A stretch of DNA of 47,846 nucleotides from an uncultured Oscillospiraceae bacterium (lineage in GTDB: Bacteria; Bacillota; Clostridia; Oscillospirales; Oscillospiraceae), in NCBI GenBank assembly GCA_934565795.1, contig CAKTIM010000016.1, forward strand, positions 1-47,846. Direction: 5' to 3'. The notes under the pieces were generated by a model. That model was given only the letters and a program-made list of their open reading frames with translations, made no database searches and was not told the DNA's origin. The position numbers were made by a program, and so were the translations under genes. This document shows, one piece after another, positions 23,631 to 32,400 of the stretch. Position 1 is the first letter of the stretch; the number at the start of each line of letters is the position of its first letter.

Positions 23631-25581
23631 GCTCTGTGTATTTGCAGGCACCACCGAGGGGCGGGAGGTGGTCGCCTTCCTGGAGGAGCAGGACGCCCAG
23701 GTCTACGTCTGCGTGGCCACGGAATACGGCCAGACCCTGCTGCCCAAGGGGGAGCGGGTCACCGTCTCCGCCGCCCGGCTCAGCCGGGAGGAGATGGCGG
23801 CGCTGTTCCGCGCTCGGAAATTTGACTTGGTGATCGACGCCACCCACCCCTACGCCGACCTGGTCACCCAGAATATCGCCGCCGCCTGTGAGGAAACCGG
23901 CACACCCTATCACCGGCTGCTCCGGGAGGACTGCGCCGCCAGCGGCGCGGTGTACGTGCCGGATGCAGAGGAAGCGGCGAAATACCTGAAAACCACCCAG
24001 GGCCCCATCCTGCTGACCACCGGCAGCAAGGAGCTGCATTGCTTTGCCGCCCTGCCGGATTTTGCCCAGCGGGTCTATGCCCGGGTGCTGCCCATGGAGC
24101 AGTCCCTGCTGCTGTGCCGGGAGGCGGGGCTGTCGCCCAGCCATATTTTAGCCATGCAGGGGCCGTTTTCTCAGGAAATGAACGCCGCCATGCTCCACGC
24201 CACCGGGGCAAAATACCTGGTGACCAAAGCCTCCGGCGCAGCCGGGGGCTTTGAGGAAAAGCTCGCCGCCGCCGCCCAGGCAGGGGTCGCCGCCGTCATC
24301 ATCGGCCGCCCGCCCCAGCGGGCCGGTATGGGACTGGAGGACACCCTGGCGATGCTGTGCAGCCGCTTCGGCTTTCAGAATACGCCCCAGGTGCGGGTGG
24401 TGGGCATCGGCCCCGGCGCGCCGGAGGCCCAGACCGGCCAGGTGCGCCGGGCCATTATGGAGGCGGACTGCATCATCGGCGCAAAGCGGATGCTGGAGGC
24501 CGTGGCCGGGCCGGGTCAGGCGGTGCACGCCGCCATCGCCCCGGAGGACATCCGGGACTTCATCCTCTCCCACCGGGAGTACCGCCGCTTCGCCGTGGCC
24601 ATGAGCGGGGACGTGGGCTTCTTCAGCGGCGCGAAAAAGCTGCTGCCGATGCTCCCCGGCTGCCGGGTGGAGCTGCTGCCGGGGCTCAGCTCCCTGGTGT
24701 ATCTGTGCGCCCGGCTGGGCGAGAGCTACGAGGATGTGCTCCCCGTCACCCTCCATGGCCGGGAAAATCCAATCCTGCTCCCCCTGTCCCAGGGCAGGCA
24801 CGTCTTCGTGCTGGTGGGGGGCGACAACGGCCTGGGCGATCTCTGCCGGACGCTGACCCAGGCGGGCCTGGGGGCGACCCAGGTATCCGCCGGGGAAAAC
24901 CTGAGCTATCCCAATGAAAAAATCACCCAGGGCACGGCGGAGGAGCTGCAAAATACCCATTTTGATTCCCTCTGCGCCGCCCTGCTCCATTATCCCGCGC
25001 CCCCGGCCCCCGTCACCTTCGGCCTGCCGGAGGAGGCGTTCCTGCGGGCCGAATCGGTGCCCATGACCAAAAGCGAGGTGCGGGCGGTGTGCCTGTCCAA
25101 GCTGGCCCTGCCTGAGGACGCGGTGGTCTGGGACGTGGGCGCGGGCACCGGCAGCGTCACCGTGGAGATGGCCCTGGCCGCCCGCCGGGGCCAGGTGTAC
25201 GCCATCGAGCGCAAGGAGGAGGCGGTGGCCCTGCTGCGGGAAAACTGCCGGAAATTCCACACGGACAACGTCACCGTCGTCCCCGGCACCGCCCCGGACT
25301 GCTGCGACGACCTGCCCGCCCCCACCCACGCCTTCCTGGGCGGCACCGGCGGCAGCATGCAGCCGATCATCCGCCTGCTGCTGGAAAAGAACCCCCGCGT
25401 GCACATCGTCGCCACCGCCGTCACCCTGGAATCCGTCGCCGAGCTGACCGCCTGCCTCCAGACTGTCCCCACCCATCACGCCGAAATCGTCTCCCTCACC
25501 GTCTCCAAATCCCGCCCCCTGGGCCGCTACCACCTGATGACCGCCCAGAACCCCATTTACATTTTCACCTTCCATCCATGA
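23623..25581 (+). CDS. Trifunctional CbiJ-CbiE-CbiT fusion
   Basis: A 652-residue protein with three enzymes in one chain. Residues 1 to about 250 are cobalt-precorrin-6A reductase (CbiJ/CobK): 'CVFAGTTEGREV' and 'DATHPYA'. About 256-450 are the CbiE C5-methyltransferase: 'VRVVGIGPGAPEAQTGQ' and 'VAMSGDVGFFSGAKKL'. About 465-650 are the CbiT C15-methyltransferase/decarboxylase: 'MTKSEVRAVCLSKL' and SAM motif 'VWDVGAGTGSVTVEMAL'. CbiE-CbiT fusions are common (CobL type); the added reductase is less so. It is the last gene of the cbiFGH cluster, and its start overlaps the cbiH stop. Confidence 0.92.
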   Translation: MYKLCVFAGTTEGREVVAFLEEQDAQVYVCVATEYGQTLLPKGERVTVSAARLSREEMAALFRARKFDLVIDATHPYADLVTQNIAAACEETGTPYHRLLREDCAASGAVYVPDAEEAAKYLKTTQGPILLTTGSKELHCFAALPDFAQRVYARVLPMEQSLLLCREAGLSPSHILAMQGPFSQEMNAAMLHATGAKYLVTKASGAAGGFEEKLAAAAQAGVAAVIIGRPPQRAGMGLEDTLAMLCSRFGFQNTPQVRVVGIGPGAPEAQTGQVRRAIMEADCIIGAKRMLEAVAGPGQAVHAAIAPEDIRDFILSHREYRRFAVAMSGDVGFFSGAKKLLPMLPGCRVELLPGLSSLVYLCARLGESYEDVLPVTLHGRENPILLPLSQGRHVFVLVGGDNGLGDLCRTLTQAGLGATQVSAGENLSYPNEKITQGTAEELQNTHFDSLCAALLHYPAPPAPVTFGLPEEAFLRAESVPMTKSEVRAVCLSKLALPEDAVVWDVGAGTGSVTVEMALAARRGQVYAIERKEEAVALLRENCRKFHTDNVTVVPGTAPDCCDDLPAPTHAFLGGTGGSMQPIIRLLLEKNPRVHIVATAVTLESVAELTACLQTVPTHHAEIVSLTVSKSRPLGRYHLMTAQNPIYIFTFHP

Positions 25582-25590
25582 AAATTCTGA

Positions 25591-25621
25591 TTGACTTTCC
25601 CCCGGTGCTGTCGTTTATAAT
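25591..25621 (+). promoter_or_regulatory. Promoter for the U32-like gene
   Basis: TTGACT at 25591-25596 and TATAAT at 25616-25621 with a 19-bp spacer (TTTATA at 25614-25619 would give 17). It starts 10 bp after the cbiJ-E-T stop, so the next gene can be expressed independently of the cobalamin genes. Confidence 0.65.
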
Positions 25622-25649
25622 AGACAGTGCGTGAAAGGCGGTGCGGGAT

Positions 25650-26543
25650 ATGGAAATGGCGGCGTATTATCATCTGCCGGGGCTGTTTGAATTTTATGAA
25701 TTCTACCGGGTCTTTCTGCCCCTGTTCCGGGAACATCGGGAATATTTTTACGACTGGTGCGGCATCGGCTCCATCTACGGCGCACCGGCGGACTGCATCT
25801 GGGGCGGCGGCCGGGTGGGCTTCGGGGACGACGACCCCCGGCAGGTGCTGGCGCTGATGGCAGAATACGGCATCTCCGCCCGGCTGACCTTCAGCAATTC
25901 CCTGCTGCGCCGGGAGCATCTGGAGGACGGGAAATGCAACCGGCTCTGCGCCCTGCTGAGCAGGCATCGGGGCAACGGCGTGATCGTGCATTCCGACCTG
26001 CTGCTGGAATATCTGAAGCAGCATTATCCGGGGCTTTACTTCGTCTCCTCCACCACCAAGGTGCTCACCGATTTCCGGGCGCTGCGGGCGGAGCTGGAGC
26101 GGGAGGATTTCCGCTATGTGGTGCCGGACTTCCGGCTGAACAGGGCCTTTGACCAGCTGGGCAGCCTCACCGCCGCCCAGAAAAGCAAGGTGGAATTCCT
26201 GTGCAACGAATGCTGCTGGTTCGGCTGCACCCAGCGGCGGGAATGCTACGAGGCCGTCAGCCGCAAGGCCCTGGGAGAGGACGGCCCCGACCACCGCTGC
26301 CGCGCCCCGGAGGGACACCAGGGCTACCGCTTCTCCCGCGCCATGGCAGGCCCCGGCTTCATTGGCCCCGGCGATATTCAAAGCATCTATCTTCCCATGG
26401 GCTTTACCAACTTCAAAATCGAGGGCCGCAGCCTGGGCAGCGCCCTGCTGCTGGAATTCCTGCTCTACTACATGGTAAAACCCGAATACCACATCCACGT
26501 CCGGGAATCCATCTACCTGGACAGCACGCTGGACCTGTTCTGA
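25650..26543 (+). CDS. Conserved U32-peptidase-like protein with Cys cluster
   Basis: A protein of 297 residues from ATG 25650; GTG 25641 or ATG 25656 are possible starts. No firm family name is given. It has TIM-barrel-like features: 'IYGAPADCIWGGGRVG', 'ISARLTFSNSLLRREHL', 'VIVHSDLLLEYLKQ', 'YFVSSTTKVLTDF'. A cysteine cluster 'LCNECCWFGCTQRRECYE' and a later 'HRCRAP' follow. A final 'FKIEGRSLGSALLLEFLLYYM' resembles the 'KIEGR' segment of U32-family proteins. The Cys group could hold an Fe-S cluster or zinc. It is single-gene, with its own promoter and terminator. Confidence 0.6.
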   Translation: MEMAAYYHLPGLFEFYEFYRVFLPLFREHREYFYDWCGIGSIYGAPADCIWGGGRVGFGDDDPRQVLALMAEYGISARLTFSNSLLRREHLEDGKCNRLCALLSRHRGNGVIVHSDLLLEYLKQHYPGLYFVSSTTKVLTDFRALRAELEREDFRYVVPDFRLNRAFDQLGSLTAAQKSKVEFLCNECCWFGCTQRRECYEAVSRKALGEDGPDHRCRAPEGHQGYRFSRAMAGPGFIGPGDIQSIYLPMGFTNFKIEGRSLGSALLLEFLLYYMVKPEYHIHVRESIYLDSTLDLF

Positions 26544-26550
26544 ACACAAA

Positions 26551-26597
26551 AAGCCTCCCATACCCGGAATCACCCGGTGTACGGGAGGCTTCTGCTT
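26551..26597 (+). terminator. Intrinsic terminator after the U32-like gene
   Basis: AAGCCTCCC (26551-26559) pairs with GGGAGGCTT (26583-26591), with a GC-rich inner region, followed by a modest T-rich tail (CTGCTTTATT). It lies 7 bp after the stop codon. Confidence 0.7.
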
Positions 26598-26679
26598 TAT
26601 TCACCCGCCAGAGCTTCTGCAAATCGGCCAATCAGACGACGATGATTCATCCAATACCAGCAATAAAAACCTCCTGCCC

Positions 26680-27253
26680 CCCGTAGGGGTCGGCAACCTG
26701 CCGACCCTCAACGTTACGGTTTCAGAAGCAGTAAAGATGAACGTATACCCGAAAGGGTAAATCCCCAAGCTTCCCTGTGGGGTGTTGCAGAGCGCAGCGA
26801 ATCTTTAATTACAATCATTGCCGGTGGCAATGATACCATAATTAAATAGCTGTCGCCGCAGCGACTGAAGAGGGCACTCAGGTGATGGTTTCGAGAGAGA
26901 CCCAACTGAAAAGGTACAATGTTCAACGTTTTGAGTGCGTAGGGGCGGATATTAGCCGCCCGAAAGGTAATGAAACTGAGCTGTATAGACAAACCGCTCA
27001 ATCCCGGTACCCGGCGGGGCGACAGATTGCCGCCCCCTACGAACTCAGAAAATTTTCGTGCATTCCACTCACCGTACTGCTATCGACGCGGTAACGCTGC
27101 GGGCGGCTAATATCCGCCCCTACGGATGGGGTGCTTCCCATTCAATCCACCGCTCTGTTCCGTTACGTTGCGGGGCGACAAATTGCCGCCCCCTACGGAC
27201 TCAAAAGCTTTTGGCTATTTTCATTCAACTAACAGCTCAATTCCGCGACGATT
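26680..27253. repeat. Hairpin repeat array 8, running into the symporter gene
   Basis: Order: C palindrome 26687-26707, palindromic element 26783-26847, A unit with ATATTAG loop near 26944-26962, B unit near 27015-27035, inverted A near 27100-27118, and B near 27172-27192. The final linker CATTCAACT.ACAGCTCAATTCCGC (about 27222-27246) contains the stop codon and last codons of the minus-strand symporter gene. It lies between two genes that converge. Confidence 0.88.
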
Positions 27254-28662
27254 TTCTCATACGCCTCCTCGGTGAGGCGGTATTTTTTGCGGATCAGGAG
27301 ATACGCGCCGGTCAGGGTGAGGAGGGGGATCGCCACCATGCCGATTCGCAGGAGCAGGGTCTGCTGGGGCTGCACCTGGGCGGCGAAGGCGTTGGCTTTG
27401 TCCAGGGCCTGGGCGCTGGTAAGGCTTCCCTTGCCTACCTCGATCTCCAGGCCGGAGATATTCTGGCTGACGGTGTAGATGCCGCTGACGATCAGCACCA
27501 GGGCGGAAATGCCCTGATTCACCGCACCGGCCAGCTTGACGGAGAAGGAGCGGATGGCGGAGATCACGCTGTCGTGCCGCTCGCCGAAGCGCAGCTCGTC
27601 ATATTCGATGGTGTTGTTCAGCATGACGATCACCGCCAGGTTATAAAGACCCTGGAAGAAGAAAATCACAAAGCCGATGGCATTGAGCAAAACGATGCTC
27701 CTGGGCAGCACGTATCCAAAGCCCATGAGCATGGCGTAGCCCACCCAGATGGCCGCCATGCACAGCTTCAGCATGGTCATGCGGTGCATTTTGCTGGAGA
27801 GGAAGGCATACAGCGCCTGGGATACCAGAGTCCCCAGCCCGTACATCACGGTAAACAGGAAGATCAGCTCGCCGCTATTGGCATAGCCGAATTCAAAATA
27901 GAAGAAGTTCACGCCGAAGATGATGAGCAGTCCGCTGCCCACATTGAACAGCACCGAGGCAATGCCGATGGGCACCAGCTGGTCGTTGCGCATGAAGATG
28001 GTGAACATCTTGCGCAGGGTCACCCTTTCCCCGTCGTCCCGGCGGGGGGCCTCCCGCGCGCCCAGCACCACCAGAGCCTGAAAGGCGATAAACGCCAGCG
28101 CCACGATCAGGGCCGTCACCCGGTAGGCCTGGATGGCGTTGCCCGCAATGACCGTGGGCACCACCCCGGCCACGGTAAACTGGCCCACGCAGATGAATAC
28201 GCTCATCAGGGTCACCAGGGTATCCCGCTCCTTGGGGTCGCTGCTCAGGCTGGGCAGCATGCCCCAGTAGGCAATGTCATTCATGGTGTAGGTCATGCCC
28301 CAGAGCAGGTAGCCCAGGCAGAAGAAGGCGACGAAGCCCCAGCCCTGGGGCCGCAGGGTAAAGAGCGCGGCGATCACCAGCGCGTTCAGTATCGCGCCGG
28401 ACAAGATCCACGGCTTATATTTGCCGCTTTTAAAATGGGTATTTTCAATGATGATCCCCATCAGGGCGTCATTCACCGCGTCCCAGACCAGGCAGGCCAC
28501 CATGCAGGCGGAGATCACGCCGAACTGGGCGACGGTCAGCTTCATGGTGTACTGGACATAGGTGAGCAGATACATGCTCACCAGTGCATAGGCCGCGTCC
28601 CGCCCGGTGGCGCCGATGCAGTAGCACCATTTTGTTCTTCCGTCCAGTCCCTCTTTTTTCAT
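27229..28662 (-). CDS. GPH-family sugar:cation symporter
   Basis: A 477-residue, 12-helix MFS-type carrier of the glycoside-pentoside-hexuronide family. Start at 28662 (MKKEGLDGRTKW) after AAAGGGG; a longer frame to 28932 overlaps the glucosidase gene and was rejected. Family signs are 'YALVSMYLLTYVQYTMKLT', 'VWDAVNDALMGIIIENTHFKSGKYKPWIL' (the GPH D-x-x-x-D and GKYKPW motif) and 'TMNDIAYWGMLPSLSSDPKERD'. It likely imports a glycoside for the glucosidase encoded 5 bp upstream. The C-terminal AELSC and TAG stop derive from repeat DNA, which may have trimmed or replaced the original end. Confidence 0.88.
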   Translation of the reverse strand: MKKEGLDGRTKWCYCIGATGRDAAYALVSMYLLTYVQYTMKLTVAQFGVISACMVACLVWDAVNDALMGIIIENTHFKSGKYKPWILSGAILNALVIAALFTLRPQGWGFVAFFCLGYLLWGMTYTMNDIAYWGMLPSLSSDPKERDTLVTLMSVFICVGQFTVAGVVPTVIAGNAIQAYRVTALIVALAFIAFQALVVLGAREAPRRDDGERVTLRKMFTIFMRNDQLVPIGIASVLFNVGSGLLIIFGVNFFYFEFGYANSGELIFLFTVMYGLGTLVSQALYAFLSSKMHRMTMLKLCMAAIWVGYAMLMGFGYVLPRSIVLLNAIGFVIFFFQGLYNLAVIVMLNNTIEYDELRFGERHDSVISAIRSFSVKLAGAVNQGISALVLIVSGIYTVSQNISGLEIEVGKGSLTSAQALDKANAFAAQVQPQQTLLLRIGMVAIPLLTLTGAYLLIRKKYRLTEEAYEKIVAELSC

Positions 28663-28667
28663 ACAGA

Positions 28668-31019
28668 TTACCCCTTTATCAATTTCAGGAATGCTTTCGC
28701 GCGGTGGCCGTTGGCCTCCAGCACCATGGCCTCCGCCAGACGGATGGGCAGCATCCCGCCGCTCTGGCATACCACGCAGTCGATGGTTCCGTGCTCCACG
28801 CCCTGGAGCATCATCACCACCTCCGGGTCGTCGTGGGGAATGCCCCTGAACATGGAATAGACCAGCGGCCGCGCCGCCCGGTGAAGCAGCCGCGCCAATA
28901 TGGACGCCTCCGCCAGCTGGCGAAGGGAGCAATACAGGCTGTAATTCCCCCGCTTCCGCTCATCAAAATGGCTCAGGGGCGCGCCGTAGAGCGCGGCAAA
29001 CTGCTGCCGGGACACGCTGTGGATATCCCTTTGGAAATATTCCGAAAGCCGCTGCCGGTCGTCCCGGTTATACGCCTCGCCCGAAACCTGGATGCTTTGG
29101 GCCAGGCGGATATCCCGGCTGGAGCTGCCCACCAGCACCCGGTACCGGCCGCCGGGGATCAGGAACCGGCCCCCGTCGTAGATGGAAAAGCTCCGCTCGT
29201 CTAGCTCCAGGGTGACGCGCGCCGTCTGGCCGGGGGCCAGCGTCACCTTCTGGAAGCCGCGCAGCTCCTTTTGCGCCCGCAGATAGGCGGCGGGGGGATT
29301 TTCCACGTACAGCTCCACAACTTCCGCCCCGGCCACCGGGCCGGTATTGGTCACGTCCAGGGAAGCGACCAGCGTTCCGCCGGTATATTCCCCGCGGCTC
29401 AGCTCCAGATTCGCGTAGGAGAAGGTGGTGTAGCTCAGCCCGAAGCCAAAGGGGAATCGAACCGGGACGCCGAAGCGGTCGTAATACCGATAGCCAACAT
29501 AGATGCTCTCCCGGTACTCGATGTCGTCGCTGCCCGTGGCGAAGAAGCCGTGGCAGGGGGTGTCCTCCACCGCGTAGGGCCAGCTCTCCGCCAGCTTGCC
29601 GCTGGGGTTCACCCGGCCCGTGAGCAGCGCCGCGCAGGCCTCGTCCGCCGCCTCGCCGCCCAGGTACATCTGTAAAATCCCCCGCACCCGGCCCTCAAAC
29701 GCCATGTCATAGGGTGCGCCGCTGACGGATACAAAGACCACGTTGGGGTTGGCGTCACAAATGCGGTTCAGCAGACGCAGCTGGTTTTCGGGCATGGAAA
29801 GGCTCCTGCGGTCGTAGCCCTCCCCCTCGTACTGATCCGTCAGGCCGCCGAAGAACAGCACCGTCTTTTCGCCGGAGGCCAGGGCCAGGGCCTGCTCCTC
29901 CAGCGCCGGGTTTTCCTCATCCCGGAGGGAGTACCCCGGCGCGTAGGCGGCGTTCACCCCCAGGCCGCGCAGGGCCGCCAGGGCGTTGGGCGTCCGGGCC
30001 GTGTTGATGTGGCTGCTGCCGCCGCCCTGGAAGCGCATCTGCTCCGCCAGACTGCCGACCACCGCCACCTGCGCATCCGGCGCAAGGGGCAGAATGCCGT
30101 CGTTTTTCAGCAGCACCGCGCTTTCGCAGGCCAGCTGCCGGGCGATCTCGTGGGAATCGGCGGTGTTCTTCTTCTCCCGGCCCTGGGGGGCGTAGGCCCT
30201 GACCAGCCGCTCCACCCGTCCGGCGGCCCGGGCGATCTCCTGCTCGGATATTTCCCCCGCCGCCAGCGCCGCCCGGAGCTTTCGGGTGTGGATGCCGCAG
30301 CTGTCCGGCATTTCCAGATCCATCCCCGCCCGGATGGATTTTGCCAGATCGGCGCAGGCCCCCCAGTCGGAGATCACCGCGCCGTCGAAGCCCCATTCCT
30401 CCCGGAGGATCTGGGTCAGCAGCGCCGGATTTTCGCAGGCATAGCAGCCGTTCAGGCGATTGTAGGACGCCATGGCCGTGGCGGGCCGGGCGGTTTTCAC
30501 CACATATTCAAAGGCGCTGAGATAAATCTCCCGCAGGGCGCGCTGATCGATCTGGCTGTTGGCGGTCTGCCGGTGGGTCTCCTGATTGTTCCCCGCGAAG
30601 TGCTTCAGCGACGCCGCCACCCCCTCGCGCTGCACGGCGCGCACATAGGCCGCGCCCAGATGGCCGGACAGGTAGGGATCCTCGCTGAAATATTCAAAAT
30701 TTCTGCCGCACAGCGGCGAGCGCTTGATGTTGATGCCGGGGCCGAGGAGCACGGCCACATCCTCATTCCAGGCCTCCCGCGCCACAGCCTGCCCCAGCCG
30801 CGCCGCCGCACTTTCGTCCCAGGCGCAGGCCAGAGCGCTGGCCGTGGGATAGCAGGTGGATACCTGGCTGACATTATTCTGCCGCTCCTGCTCCTGCTGC
30901 TTGCGCAGCCCATGGGGCCCATCGGACAGCTGAACAGACGGCAGCCCCCCCACCGCCCGGGTATGCCACATCCCCTCCCCCGTCAGCAGCGCAATCCTCT
31001 CTTCCAACCGCGCATCCAT
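28668..31019 (-). CDS. Glycoside hydrolase family 3 beta-glucosidase
   Basis: A 783-residue cytoplasmic GH3 enzyme with no signal peptide. The N-terminal barrel has K139-H140 (SLKHFAGNNQE) and catalytic nucleophile Asp218 (VISDWGA). The alpha/beta sandwich domain contains 'VAVVGSLAEQMRFQGGGSSH', and an FnIII-like domain follows (about 560-650, 'ELYVENPPAAYLRAQKELRGF'). The last 110 residues form a helical tail beyond the FnIII-like domain. It releases glucose or a related sugar from imported glycosides. RBS GGAGGAGGG. It is first in a two-gene operon with the GPH symporter, divergent from an AraC-family regulator. Confidence 0.92.
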   Translation of the reverse strand: MDARLEERIALLTGEGMWHTRAVGGLPSVQLSDGPHGLRKQQEQERQNNVSQVSTCYPTASALACAWDESAAARLGQAVAREAWNEDVAVLLGPGINIKRSPLCGRNFEYFSEDPYLSGHLGAAYVRAVQREGVAASLKHFAGNNQETHRQTANSQIDQRALREIYLSAFEYVVKTARPATAMASYNRLNGCYACENPALLTQILREEWGFDGAVISDWGACADLAKSIRAGMDLEMPDSCGIHTRKLRAALAAGEISEQEIARAAGRVERLVRAYAPQGREKKNTADSHEIARQLACESAVLLKNDGILPLAPDAQVAVVGSLAEQMRFQGGGSSHINTARTPNALAALRGLGVNAAYAPGYSLRDEENPALEEQALALASGEKTVLFFGGLTDQYEGEGYDRRSLSMPENQLRLLNRICDANPNVVFVSVSGAPYDMAFEGRVRGILQMYLGGEAADEACAALLTGRVNPSGKLAESWPYAVEDTPCHGFFATGSDDIEYRESIYVGYRYYDRFGVPVRFPFGFGLSYTTFSYANLELSRGEYTGGTLVASLDVTNTGPVAGAEVVELYVENPPAAYLRAQKELRGFQKVTLAPGQTARVTLELDERSFSIYDGGRFLIPGGRYRVLVGSSSRDIRLAQSIQVSGEAYNRDDRQRLSEYFQRDIHSVSRQQFAALYGAPLSHFDERKRGNYSLYCSLRQLAEASILARLLHRAARPLVYSMFRGIPHDDPEVVMMLQGVEHGTIDCVVCQSGGMLPIRLAEAMVLEANGHRAKAFLKLIKG

Positions 31020-31054
31020 AACACGCCCTCCTCCATATATTTTTTTAATGTGCC

Positions 31055-31440
31055 CCCTCCGTAGGGGCGGATACCAGCCGCCCGAACCCTCACGGGCCTG
31101 AGCTGTCGGTCAAATAGACATTACCAAAATTTTCTGAGTCCCGTAGGGGGCGGCAATTTGTCGCCCCGCAACGTAACGAGACTGAGCGGCGCATTGAATG
31201 GCGACAGCTTCCGCACCCACCAAAGCTTCCCTTGGGGGAAGCTGGCAGGCCGTAGGCCTGACTGAAGAGGGCTACCGCAGTAGGATTTTTATTAAGGGTA
31301 AGTTGAACGGTACACGCCAATCCGTAGGGGCGGATACCAACCGCCCGAAAGGTAACGAACGTGAGCGGTATAGACCAACCGCTCAATCCCGGTACCCGGC
31401 GGGTCGACAAATTGCCGACCCCTACGGGCTCAAAAACCGT
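31055..31440. repeat. Hairpin repeat array 9, in the divergent intergenic region
   Basis: Units: A near 31068-31086, B near 31150-31170, an uninterrupted AAGCTTCCCTTGGGGGAAGCTGGCAGGCC hairpin pair (about 31222-31265, the empty form of the site filled at 38921), A with AACC loop near 31329-31347, and a C/B hybrid GGGTCGACA...TGCCGACCC at 31401-31421. It occupies most of the space between the GH3 and AraC starts, so it must lie in one or both 5' regions. Confidence 0.88.
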
Positions 31441-31536
31441 TGGCTGCTCCCATTCACCGGGCAGTACCGTCCCACCAGATTACGGGCTTTTATTTCATTG
31501 TAGCATCGCGCTCAGTGAAGATATATCACATTTCTG

Positions 31537-31565
31537 TTGTAAATATCGCTTTTCTGCTGTATGAT
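31537..31565 (+). promoter_or_regulatory. Promoter of AraC-family regulator gene
   Basis: TTGTAA at 31537-31542 and TATGAT at 31560-31565, 17 bp apart, just before the RBS. The A/T-rich stretch around it (31500-31560) contrasts with the GC-rich surroundings. Confidence 0.7.
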
Positions 31566-31580
31566 GAAAGCGAGGTGAGG

Positions 31581-32318
31581 ATGATGAAATACAAGGTGGA
31601 AATTCTGCCCCCGTCGCCGGATGCGTTGTTTGCGCAGCGGGAGAACGGGGTGACCCACTCCGCTTTTTCGCTGGAGCTGGCCCTGTATACCGCGCTGCGA
31701 AACGGGGACGAGGCGGCGCTGCGGCAGGCGATGGAGCGCTATTTTGACGCCGGGTTCGTCATTGGCCGCATGTCCGCCGACCGGCTGCGGCAGATGAAAT
31801 TCTGGGCGGTCAGCGTGGTGGCCATTGCCATCCACTACGCCATCCTGGGCGGCCTGGACGAAACCGACGCCTACAACCTCAGCGACGAATACATCCGCCA
31901 CATCGACGGGCTTTTTTCCATCGATGCGTGCGTGGAATACCTGAGCAGCCGGGCCATTCAGCTGGTGCGCGCCGTGGCGGCGTCAAAAAAGGAGCACGCC
32001 CTGTCCCCCCGGATCAAGGCGTGCACCCATTATATCCACATCCACCTGCACGATAAGCTGACCGTCGGCGCGCTGGCAGAGCATGTCGGCCTGTCCGAAG
32101 GGTATCTGTCCCGCCTGTTCCGCCAGGAGACCGGCCAGTCCCTCAGCCGCTACATTCTGTGCAAAAAGCTGGAGGCCGCCCTGCCCATGCTGGACGCCGG
32201 AATCCCCTACGGCCAGGTCGCCTACAATCTGGCGTTTTGCAGCCAGTCCCATTTCATCCACTGCTTCAAGGCCCACTTCGGCACGCCCCCCGCCGCCTAT
32301 CTGCGCAGGCGGGGCTGA
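31581..32318 (+). CDS. AraC-family transcriptional regulator
   Basis: A 245-residue regulator; start at ATG 31581 (31584 is equally possible) behind GAGGTGAGG. A longer frame from 31440 would begin upstream of the promoter. The N-terminal 130 residues are helical with no cupin signature. The C-terminal domain (about 148-245) is a double helix-turn-helix of AraC type: 'LTVGALAEHVGLSEGYLSRLFRQETGQSLSRYIL' and 'YGQVAYNLAFCSQSHFIHCFKAHFG'. Being divergent from the GH3-symporter operon, it probably activates it. It could instead control the MATE gene downstream. Confidence 0.88.
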   Translation: MMKYKVEILPPSPDALFAQRENGVTHSAFSLELALYTALRNGDEAALRQAMERYFDAGFVIGRMSADRLRQMKFWAVSVVAIAIHYAILGGLDETDAYNLSDEYIRHIDGLFSIDACVEYLSSRAIQLVRAVAASKKEHALSPRIKACTHYIHIHLHDKLTVGALAEHVGLSEGYLSRLFRQETGQSLSRYILCKKLEAALPMLDAGIPYGQVAYNLAFCSQSHFIHCFKAHFGTPPAAYLRRRG

Positions 32319-32334
32319 TCCGCATTTTTTGCCC

Positions 32335-32363
32335 TTGCATATTCCCCCAAATGCCGCTACAAT
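32335..32363 (+). promoter_or_regulatory. Promoter of MATE exporter gene
   Basis: TTGCAT at 32335-32340 and TACAAT at 32358-32363 with a 17-bp spacer, placed between the AraC stop and the MATE start codon. Confidence 0.65.
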
Positions 32364-32400
32364 GGGCGTAGCCAAAAAGCGGCAAAACAGGAGGGTTTTC

